Assembly: GCA_029857995.1 (NCBI GenBank)
Contig: JAOUFZ010000012.1
Span: 1 to 18,203, forward strand
DNA: 18,203 nucleotides
Direction: 5' to 3'
DNA from: Dehalococcoidia bacterium
Lineage (GTDB): Bacteria; Chloroflexota; Dehalococcoidia; GIF9; AB-539-J10
Position 1 is the first letter of the stretch. Every line of letters starts with the position of its first letter. Positions 1 through 5,533 of the stretch are shown here, piece after piece. Under the pieces are notes generated by a model. The model was not told the DNA's origin. It did no database searches and saw only the letters and a program-made list of their open reading frames with translations. The position numbers and the translations under genes are program-made.

Positions 1-44
1 TTCGAGGTATTGAAGATATGGGTTCAAATCCCCTCGGGGTCGCA
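1..44 (+). tRNA. possible 3' end of a tRNA-like gene, cut by window start
   Basis: The block GGGTTCAAATCCC at 20-32 looks like a T-arm: the loop TTCAAAT lies at 23-29 and GGG pairs with CCC. An acceptor-like strand, CGGGGTC, follows at 35-41. The fit is imperfect. Within the five-pair T-stem, T19 faces C33, and there is no encoded CCA after the discriminator position. The 5' half lies outside the window, so neither acceptor pairing nor the anticodon can be tested. It could be a genuine tRNA, a tRNA remnant or chance. Confidence 0.3.
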
Positions 45-169
45 TCCTTCAATACGCGGCTCAGCAGCCCATCATACCGGACACCAAAGAATAGCCTAAA
101 TTCGAATGCCTACTGCAAATCATGTTGAGGCGGACTTTGTTAATGTTCTGGACGATTCCTGATTCTTGT

Positions 170-619
170 TTAGATAGCGGCTCTTCCGAGATAAATTAGT
201 GCGATGACGATGATGACTAAAAACCAGTATAAAGCAGGGATCGGCCCCCACCACTGCTTGTGCCACCAGATTTTCCCTTTGCGGAAGTTTTTAATCCCAT
301 AATGTGGATTTAAAACAAACCACAAGAAGTCTTCCAGAAAAATCATACCTACATAGAAGCCAAGCAGCAGACTTTCTAACCGCCAACTCCATGAAAGGAA
401 AAACAACGGCAGATGAACTATGGCAATCAGGAATAGCGTCATAAAAAAATGGTAGCCAGTTATCGGGCGTCCACCCGTCAACTTGACAAGCCATCCCTTT
501 TCTAGACGCCAGCCAGGTAGTTTCGCCGCCCAACCATCCTTACCCTCGATTTGGATTTCCCAGAAGGCAAGTAGAAAAGCCAGGAAGATCATAAAAGCGA
601 TTAGCCCTATAATCATCAC
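170..619 (-). CDS. small multi-pass membrane protein, function unknown
   Basis: This is a 149-residue protein with about four hydrophobic helices: residues 2-20, 56-75, 80-100 and 127-147. Between helices 3 and 4 there is an aromatic and basic stretch rich in Trp, His and Lys (NPHYGIKNFRKGKIWWHKQWW). I recognise no catalytic motif and assign no function. The start is GTG at 619 or the ATG that immediately follows it at 616. Only a weak purine stretch (AAGAAGA) precedes it. Tryptophan content is very high for its length. The next gene upstream on the same strand ends at 840, leaving about 220 bp in which I see no further gene. It is probably real because it is a continuous, plausible membrane ORF, but its role is unknown. 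Confidence 0.7.
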   Translation of the reverse strand: MMIIGLIAFMIFLAFLLAFWEIQIEGKDGWAAKLPGWRLEKGWLVKLTGGRPITGYHFFMTLFLIAIVHLPLFFLSWSWRLESLLLGFYVGMIFLEDFLWFVLNPHYGIKNFRKGKIWWHKQWWGPIPALYWFLVIIVIALIYLGRAAI

Positions 620-839
620 TATCTTCTTGCGTATTTTGGTGGCCAGTTTAGCATTTCCCAGCCGGATTTGGTGAAATCAGCTACAAGACGAGCATGATTA
701 GTATTGTGTTATGGAAGGTGGCGTAAGTGGCTGCCTCATTGGTGATAGACGGAATACTGGATGTTACCAACGAATAACCAAGCTAAAGAACACAAGGGTG
801 ATAGCCACTCGTTCCGAACGCCGGCTAGTTGATCCAGTG

Positions 840-1286
840 CTAATTGCCCAGTCCCTCAAGTTCTTCTTCAGCGAAGCGTCTGACTGTCGTCAAACCTCTG
901 GACTCAATGCTAGCCATATACCAGAAGCGAAAGGCATCCTTAGTGGGTTCTTTGTCCACGATACCGATTTGCCCTCTATACGCTGAAGGGGAATCTGCCT
1001 TGATTTTCACTTTGCTGCCCTTCTTGAACTTCGGCGCCATCCTCCCATACCCTCGGGGAAGATCATACTCCCTGCGTTTAATTGGATCAGACAGAACGGC
1101 GTAAGCCTCGTTTATCCTCTCCATTTCTTCATGGGCTTCCTCGTTCTCCCAATTCCTGTCCGGGTGGCATTGAAAAGCCAATCTGTGATAGCCCCTCTTT
1201 ACTTCCTCCGCGCTGGCATCTGGCGCGACGCCCAAGACTTCATAGTAGTCTCTCCCACTTCGCGTTCCGCAGGTAATTGCTCCCAT
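840..1286 (-). CDS. J-domain protein with basic KOW/SH3-like C-terminal segment
   Basis: The protein has 148 residues. A J domain occupies about residues 13-76: it begins DYYEVLGV, has the HPD motif at 41-43 that stimulates Hsp70 ATPase, and ends in a typical helix IV (SDPIKRREYD). There is no Gly/Phe region, zinc finger or substrate-binding domain, so this is not DnaJ itself but a class C type co-chaperone. Residues 85-148 form a basic segment (KFKKGSKVKIKA, then YRGQIGIVDKEP) that resembles a KOW or SH3-like beta-barrel. Such a fold could bind nucleic acid or ribosome, which is inference. The start is ATG at 1286. No in-frame ATG, GTG or TTG occurs between it and the J domain. A near-consensus promoter ends only 7 nt before this ATG, so the mRNA may be leaderless. 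Confidence 0.88.
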   Translation of the reverse strand: MGAITCGTRSGRDYYEVLGVAPDASAEEVKRGYHRLAFQCHPDRNWENEEAHEEMERINEAYAVLSDPIKRREYDLPRGYGRMAPKFKKGSKVKIKADSPSAYRGQIGIVDKEPTKDAFRFWYMASIESRGLTTVRRFAEEELEGLGN

Positions 1287-1321
1287 GGGAAGTATTATAC
1301 TTCTATCTGCGGGATAGTCAA
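1286..1321 (-). promoter_or_regulatory. strong sigma70-type promoter of the J-domain gene, with palindrome over the -10
   Basis: Read on the minus strand, the -35 box is TTGACT (1321-1316), followed by 16 nt and a perfect -10 TATAAT (1299-1294). The expected transcription start is at about 1287-1286, on the A of the start codon. The sequence GAAGTATTATACTTC at 1289-1303 is a near-perfect inverted repeat (7-bp arms, 1-nt centre) covering the -10 box. It may be an operator, or may simply make the -10 symmetric. No Shine-Dalgarno precedes the ATG. Confidence 0.7.
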
Positions 1322-1327
1322 TAGGTT

Positions 1328-1375
1328 TTTTGTACTATGTCCAAGCTGTACTTTTGTACTACGTTCAAGCCATAC
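1328..1375. repeat. two-copy 24-bp tandem repeat upstream of the J-domain promoter
   Basis: Positions 1328-1351 and 1352-1375 are adjacent copies beginning TTTTGTACTA, matching at 20 of 24 positions. The differences are at the fourth to sixth bases of the second half (ATGTCC against ACGTTC) and near the end (CTGTAC against CCATAC). The pair lies just upstream of the -35 box at 1316-1321 as read from the minus-strand gene. This is a typical position for activator sites, but no regulator is known. Confidence 0.6.
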
Positions 1376-1419
1376 TCCAGAGCGAAGAACGAACGACCCA
1401 TCTTTTTGGTGCAGCGGAG

Positions 1420-1502
1420 CAATATCCAGGCTCCCTTTGTCCTAGGTGTACAGTATAGGCTAATGCTCGTCTCCTAAGATTACTTTGGATAGCATTACTC
1501 CC
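1420..1502. repeat. diverged copy A of an ~83-bp repeat (orphan alkD 3'-end-like sequence)
   Basis: Positions 1452-1501 align without gaps to 2474-2523 at 37 of 50 positions; 11 of the 13 differences are transitions. Similarity continues leftward at a lower level (about 22 of 32, one indel) to 1420 and 2441. At 2441-2523 the matching segment covers the last codons of the AlkD-like gene plus its downstream flank. The copy here has no intact gene attached, so it is either the remnant of a duplicated alkD 3' end or one member of a small interspersed repeat. Confidence 0.6.
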
Positions 1503-1515
1503 TATCTTCTGAGAG

Positions 1516-1521
1516 TATAAT
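1516..1521 (+). promoter_or_regulatory. -10 box for the SPL-like radical SAM gene
   Basis: There is a perfect TATAAT about 25 nt before the ATG at 1546. No good -35 hexamer is found at 16-18 nt; TTGGAT at 1485-1490 is 25 nt away. A weak Shine-Dalgarno, GGTGAG (1529-1534), lies in the leader. Confidence 0.4.
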
Positions 1522-1545
1522 TATCGTTGGTGAGCTAGCTCTTCA

Positions 1546-2289
1546 ATGGTTCTCAGAGAAATCTACGCGCGCAGTATATTGGTTAAATCCCAGGTCTTCG
1601 ATTATGTGGTCAATCCATACATTGGGTGTCAACACAGTTGTGTCTATTGCTACGCCCGTTTTATGAAGAGGTTCACCGGACATAAAGAGCCGTGGGGGGA
1701 ATTTGTTGATGTGAAGATTAACGCCCTGGCTCTATTGAAACGCGAGATAGATAAAAGGCCGCCTGGCAGAGTATGGGTCAGTGGAGTGTGTGACCCGTAT
1801 CAACCACTGGAGTCGAAATACGAATTGACAAGAAAGTGTTTGGAGATACTAGTGGCATACGGCTGGCCAATAACAGTGCAGACGAAATCACCGCTTGTGT
1901 TGCGTGACATAGACCTACTTAGGAGAAGCGATAAGACCGAGGTCGGGTTATCTGTTACCAGTGCAGACGACGGGATAAGGAAGTTGTTTGAACCAGGTGC
2001 GCCATCTATTAAGGAAAGGATTGAAGTACTCGAGGAACTACATCTTGTCGGTATTAGAACCTTTGCCATGATTGCACCAATGCTTCCCGGCGCGGATGAA
2101 CTCGCTGACCAACTTAGCGGGAAGGTGGATTACGTGCTGATTGACAGAATGAACTACCATTATGGCGATTGGGTGTATAAAAAATACGGTCTCGAACATG
2201 CCATAAGCTATGATTTCTTCTTATCAAAAGGGAAAGAGCTTGCCTCTGCCTTTACAAAACAGGGCATCGAATGTCGACTGTTATTTTGA
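1546..2289 (+). CDS. SPL-family (spore photoproduct lyase-like) radical SAM protein
   Basis: The protein has 247 residues. The radical SAM cluster motif is CxxxCxxC at C28, C32 and C35 (context NPYIGCQHSCVYCYARFM). It lies close to the N-terminus, as in the SplB-related family often annotated as radical SAM or DNA repair photolyase. The following features are typical of this family: VWVSGVCDPYQPLE, which begins about residue 80; TVQTKSPLVLRD (strand plus Thr-Lys-Ser); and GLSVTSADD. The fold predicted is a partial TIM barrel binding a 4Fe-4S cluster and SAM. A true spore photoproduct lyase is longer (about 340 residues) and has an extra conserved cysteine for hydrogen transfer. This protein is shorter, so its substrate is unknown. 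It is convergent with the AlkD-like gene and close to an MGMT-like gene, which fits but does not prove a nucleic-acid role. Confidence 0.88.
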   Translation: MVLREIYARSILVKSQVFDYVVNPYIGCQHSCVYCYARFMKRFTGHKEPWGEFVDVKINALALLKREIDKRPPGRVWVSGVCDPYQPLESKYELTRKCLEILVAYGWPITVQTKSPLVLRDIDLLRRSDKTEVGLSVTSADDGIRKLFEPGAPSIKERIEVLEELHLVGIRTFAMIAPMLPGADELADQLSGKVDYVLIDRMNYHYGDWVYKKYGLEHAISYDFFLSKGKELASAFTKQGIECRLLF

Positions 2290-2440
2290 CGGCACTTGGT
2301 TAACGGCTTTGTTTCTTGATCCCGCTGGGTAATGAGACGCTGGCAGCGTTCAGAGAGTAAAGCAATCCGTCCAAAAATGCGCTGGTATTTACTTTAATAT
2401 TAGCCGGCGCGTCTGGCACTCAACAAAATGAGTCAACGTG

Positions 2441-2523
2441 CAACAATCCAGGCTTCTGTTGCCACAGTTGAACAATATAGACTAATGTTCACCTACTAAG
2501 CCTGCTTTGGATGGCGTCACTCT
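2441..2523. repeat. copy B of the ~83-bp repeat, overlapping the 3' end of alkD
   Basis: This is the partner of 1420-1502. Its right part (2489-2523) encodes the last eleven or so residues of the AlkD-like protein on the minus strand, and its left part is intergenic. The flank downstream of the stop codon is also shared with the other copy. That favours duplication of a DNA segment over independent conservation of a coding end. Confidence 0.6.
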
Positions 2524-3169
2524 CCAGTTCTCTGATGGCATCGGCAGCGATCCAGCGAGCAGCCTTCGAATCAAGCTGCTTGATTTCTTTTGCAGCATTT
2601 ATTGCGGCTTCGTTCAACTTGAGATTTCTTTTCCCGATGTTCCTAAGAGCCCAGTTCACGGCTTTCTTGACGAAGTTACGCTCGTCCGTAGCCCCGCGTA
2701 TTATTACAGGAAGCAATTCGATGAATTTCTCATCGCTTACCTTCTTATCATGCCATGCCAGACAAGCTACCAGCGAGAAGGCAGTCCTTTTGACGAACTC
2801 TTCCTCCCGCTCAGACCAATCGATGATTTTCTTCCAAGCTAATTGGTTCTTTTCAAAAAGATTCATGCACACTTGGTCACAGACATCCCATGAATTAATA
2901 TCCTTCACCCAGTCCTCCATCTGCTCTTCAGTTAGCTTAGCAGGGTCACCGACCATCCCGGCCACGATCCTTGCTTCGGCTATAGCAGTTTTCCATAAGT
3001 CCAGCGCCAGTTTGTGGTCTTTCCCTATTTCTTTAGCCAGTTTTCTCATATCAGGAACCGAGACGCCTAATCTCTGCTCAATTGTTATCCCATACTTAGC
3101 CATCCCTGTTAACTGCTCTGGCTTAGCCTTGCTCTGGAGTTTGTCCAGCACCTCTTCAACGGAAGCCAT
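2489..3169 (-). CDS. AlkD-like DNA alkylation repair protein (HEAT-like glycosylase)
   Basis: The protein has 226 residues, the usual length for the AlkD/COG4912 family of HEAT-like repeat DNA glycosylases. These excise positively charged N3- and N7-alkylated bases without base flipping. Residues matching the family's DNA-contact and catalytic positions are visible: W94 and D98 in SWDVCDQ (compare W109 and D113 of Bacillus cereus AlkD) and W173 in KKAVNWALRNIGK (compare W187). The N-terminal GMAKYGI segment is also typical. The start is ATG at 3169, preceded by a good Shine-Dalgarno (AGGAG). The last codons overlap a repeat that recurs at 1420-1502. The protease gene lies 146 bp upstream on the same strand, and the two could be cotranscribed. 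Confidence 0.9.
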   Translation of the reverse strand: MASVEEVLDKLQSKAKPEQLTGMAKYGITIEQRLGVSVPDMRKLAKEIGKDHKLALDLWKTAIAEARIVAGMVGDPAKLTEEQMEDWVKDINSWDVCDQVCMNLFEKNQLAWKKIIDWSEREEEFVKRTAFSLVACLAWHDKKVSDEKFIELLPVIIRGATDERNFVKKAVNWALRNIGKRNLKLNEAAINAAKEIKQLDSKAARWIAADAIRELESDAIQSRLSR

Positions 3170-3315
3170 CGTTTTCTCCTATTCCATTACTTCAAAATGC
3201 GGAACATGTAATACCCATGGACGCGCAAGATCTTTAGACTGGGCAGAAAAAGTAGAACATGACGTATCCCCGCAGTCCACCTACTTGCTGAATAAACCCC
3301 TATGATCCTGTACCA

Positions 3316-4251
3316 CTAAATAATCAATAATCCAACCAATGTGAACGCAGCGATAGGTGGCAGAGCCGGCATCGGCTTCCCCTTCAAGAATATCGCCTGA
3401 ATCGCATAGACGCTGGCTAGTCCCGCCAGTCCCAGAACCGCGATAATAGCCGCTGGTTTGAAGCCCTGGGCAAAATAAACTGAGGCTGTAAGTAGACAAG
3501 GGAAAGCAATGTCGCCACCACCCAGTATGGAATATCCCCTCTCGGTGGTATTCACATCTATCATCTTCTCTCCGTGTTTTTTCAGGTTCAAGTTCCACTC
3601 AGAATAATTTTTGGGAATGATTAGTGCTGGCAAGGCATTTACTTGGGATAGCTTGTCTGCCATCCAGAGCATAAATCTGAAACGTACCGCCAAGAAGTCA
3701 TAAACGGCGAGTGCCAAAATAATAGCCATCGCCGTCCACGGTGTAATAAAGCGACCGAAAACTGCTCCCAAACTACTAACCGCCAGAATCAATACCAGGT
3801 TATGTAACCAGACAAGTGGTATCAAAAACCAAAATGCTCCAAATGCGACGGCGATAGCGACAGCCAGTGGAAGTGGCACGTAGAAGACAGTGGCGATGAA
3901 TGCGCCCCAACTGAATAGAAGGGCAAATAAGAGTCTAAGAAGAACTTTTAAAGCTGTAAGAGGGATTTTGTAGAGCGTAAGTCCAAGCACAGCCACTGCC
4001 GCAAAAATATAGATTAGAATTGGCCCCAACGCTGAATTGGCGGGGACGTCGATGACCTCCCCAGAGGGTAATGTCACTTCTCCGGGCCACCAAGCTATCG
4101 GTGCGGATGGCTGAGTCGGTATATCTATATCATTTTCATCCAGGAACGGGTCTATACGCGGAGCAACAAGAAGGATGAGTATTTGAGCGACGACAAAAAG
4201 AAGAAGGCCCAAATAGACCGTGTTCAGCTTTGCCTGTCTCTTTGTGCTCAT
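3316..4251 (-). CDS. presenilin/SPP-like intramembrane aspartyl protease (PSH family)
   Basis: The protein has 311 residues and about nine hydrophobic segments. The three signatures of clan AD (presenilin and signal peptide peptidase) proteases are in order: YD with catalytic D185 (ALAVYDFLAV), GxGD with catalytic D247 (LGGGDIAF), and PAL at 295-297 (KPMPALPP). The known relatives are the archaeal PSH/COG3389 proteins; the family is much less common in bacteria. It should cleave transmembrane helices of membrane proteins or leftover signal peptides, but the substrate is unknown. A hydrophilic loop of about 45 residues (31-76) follows the first helix. The start is ATG at 4251. No Shine-Dalgarno precedes it, but a promoter ends 10 nt before it. 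The AlkD-like gene is downstream; the MGMT-like gene is 145 bp upstream on the same strand. Confidence 0.88.
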   Translation of the reverse strand: MSTKRQAKLNTVYLGLLLFVVAQILILLVAPRIDPFLDENDIDIPTQPSAPIAWWPGEVTLPSGEVIDVPANSALGPILIYIFAAVAVLGLTLYKIPLTALKVLLRLLFALLFSWGAFIATVFYVPLPLAVAIAVAFGAFWFLIPLVWLHNLVLILAVSSLGAVFGRFITPWTAMAIILALAVYDFLAVRFRFMLWMADKLSQVNALPALIIPKNYSEWNLNLKKHGEKMIDVNTTERGYSILGGGDIAFPCLLTASVYFAQGFKPAAIIAVLGLAGLASVYAIQAIFLKGKPMPALPPIAAFTLVGLLII

Positions 4252-4261
4252 ATAGGGGGGT

Positions 4262-4290
4262 ATTTTATATTAAAGAAGGCCCGATGTCGA
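4262..4290 (-). promoter_or_regulatory. promoter of the presenilin-like protease gene, very short leader
   Basis: Read on the minus strand, the -35 box is TCGACA (4290-4285), the spacer is 17 nt, and the -10 box is TAAAAT (4267-4262); each hexamer matches consensus at five of six positions. The expected start is at about 4255, leaving about 4 nt before the ATG at 4251. A run of six C residues lies between the -10 and the ATG, with no Shine-Dalgarno. Confidence 0.5.
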
Positions 4291-4396
4291 AGTATCGCTG
4301 CGACTAGTAATCCAGGCAAATTGGACAGTCTGAGCGACCGTGTGAGAATACAACTTTTTTACGTACAAGGCGCCGTATTTTGAACTGGCAAAAATT

Positions 4397-4888
4397 TCAT
4401 ATCAGCCTCATCAGGTACTTCTCGCAATCGACAACCCGGTACTTCTTGCCCCGAGCAATGACCTTGAAACCCTCTCTTTCGAGTAGCCTCTTATGAGCTT
4501 CTTGCCCGCCCGGGTATTTTTCATTCAAAAAACCATCTGCTTTGAGCGTCCGCCAGTATGGTATGTGTAGTAACTTGCCCTCCTTACTTGCTTCCTCTAC
4601 CGCATTGGCCGCCGTCATGATGAAAATCCCGATGGTCAAAGAGCAGCAACCTTTTGCGCCGTGGTTCCTAGCTATCTGGCTGCATACCTCGACGATAGTG
4701 ATGAGCCTTCCTTTAGGTACCTCTTTCATAATTGCCACTACTTCAGATGGGTTTACCAGGATGATATCGTCACCGACTTCGGCACCCATCTTGTGCACGG
4801 CATTGTAACAGGGAAACGCTTTCTCCAGCCTGAGCATCTTAGGAAAAGACGGTTTGTCCTTCAATTTCTCCTGCCACGTCTTCTTCAT
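4397..4888 (-). CDS. MGMT/ATL-like protein (alkyltransferase DNA-binding domain family)
   Basis: The protein has 163 residues. The stretch at about 57-95 (VPKGRLITIVEVCSQIAR, then GCCSLTIGIF, then ANA) corresponds to the winged-helix DNA-binding domain of O6-alkylguanine-DNA alkyltransferases and alkyltransferase-like proteins. The classical PCHR active site is not present; the equivalent segment reads GCCSLT. A trailing segment with IPYWRTLKADG resembles the post-active-site region of ATL proteins. It may therefore recognise alkylated guanine or another lesion without classical methyl transfer, although C81 and C82 could still act as acceptors. This is inference. Its ATG overlaps the stop of the DUF3795 gene by one base (TAATG), indicating translational coupling and a two-gene operon. 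Confidence 0.82.
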   Translation of the reverse strand: MKKTWQEKLKDKPSFPKMLRLEKAFPCYNAVHKMGAEVGDDIILVNPSEVVAIMKEVPKGRLITIVEVCSQIARNHGAKGCCSLTIGIFIMTAANAVEEASKEGKLLHIPYWRTLKADGFLNEKYPGGQEAHKRLLEREGFKVIARGKKYRVVDCEKYLMRLI

Positions 4889-5340
4889 TACTCCTCCCAG
4901 CGGTACTTGTGTTTCTTTTGGCGTAGCTTATCAAGCTGGCATTTATAACATAGGCCGTTATGGCAGCATATCACCCCTCCACATTGAGGGCACCGCCACT
5001 TTGCCATTTCTTTTTCCAAGAACATCTCCATATCATAGTTCTTTATGTATTCGAGGTTCTCTATCATACTCATATGATAAAAAGTACGGTAGCGCTTGTC
5101 GAGAGTCTTTAGGCGGCGGCAGGGGAAATCCCCGCAGTCGTAGCAAAATCTCACAAGTCCTTTCCTCAACAGTTCACACTGCCTTTTGTAGTGACAATTC
5201 TTGTCACCTGGTAGACACCCAACGCAGTACGTCTTTCCAAACCCCTTCTTCTTCAGGTCGTTCTTCATCGCCAGGTAGCTAGCGCACAACCCGCAGTTCA
5301 TCCCGCAAGGAGCGATTAGTTCTTCATTCACGATTTCCAC
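4888..5340 (-). CDS. DUF3795-like cysteine-rich zinc-binding protein
   Basis: The protein has 150 residues and is very rich in cysteine. The N-terminal motif APCGMNCGLCASY (C12, C16, C19) followed by CVGC and a C-x-x-C-GDFPC segment is the DUF3795 signature. A C-terminal zinc ribbon (CPQCGGVICCHNGLCYKCQ) follows. The function of the family is unknown; metal binding is likely. The start used is GTG at 5340, because the conserved motif follows within twelve residues. No Shine-Dalgarno is seen. A -10-like TATATT lies at 5352-5347 on the minus strand, 6 nt before the GTG, but its -35 is poor. The stop overlaps the start of the MGMT-like gene by one base, so the two are made together. The 193-bp gap to rny holds the divergent promoter region. 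Confidence 0.8.
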   Translation of the reverse strand: MEIVNEELIAPCGMNCGLCASYLAMKNDLKKKGFGKTYCVGCLPGDKNCHYKRQCELLRKGLVRFCYDCGDFPCRRLKTLDKRYRTFYHMSMIENLEYIKNYDMEMFLEKEMAKWRCPQCGGVICCHNGLCYKCQLDKLRQKKHKYRWEE

Positions 5341-5455
5341 AATATCAATATACAGGATTTGAAGCCATAGACACCAGTTCGATAAGGATCAATCTGCCTC
5401 AGCGCTGGAGTGAGTAATAGGTGGATGGGTCGCGGAGATTTGCCGGCACAGCGAG

Positions 5456-5504
5456 TTGACTCTGACCCGACAAAAGGTTATTATTAATATGCAATGTTTT
5501 GCAT
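5456..5504 (+). promoter_or_regulatory. promoter of rny-ymdB with a palindrome at the transcription start
   Basis: The -35 box is TTGACT (5456-5461), the spacer is 17 nt, and the -10 box is TATTAT (5479-5484). The expected start is at about 5491. The inverted repeat ATGCAA-TGTT-TTGCAT (5489-5504; 6-bp arms, 4-nt centre) sits exactly there. It could be an operator or, in RNA, a small 5' hairpin. The leader is about 43 nt, with AGAGGG a few bases before the ATG at 5534. Confidence 0.65.
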
Positions 5505-5533
5505 TTATTACAACGACGAAATAAAGAGGGAAT

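Noticed and set aside
711..1445. Plus-strand open frames over and beside the J-domain gene
   Set aside because: They overlap a clear J-domain CDS or its promoter, lack ribosome sites and show no family features.
2337..2349. Hairpin ACGCT-GGC-AGCGT between the convergent SPL-like and AlkD-like genes as a terminator
   Set aside because: The stem is only five pairs and no T-run follows on either strand.
2511..3305. A 264-codon open frame on the plus strand
   Set aside because: It is antisense to the well-supported AlkD-like gene, and its translation is Ser/Phe-rich low-complexity sequence, as expected for a shadow frame.
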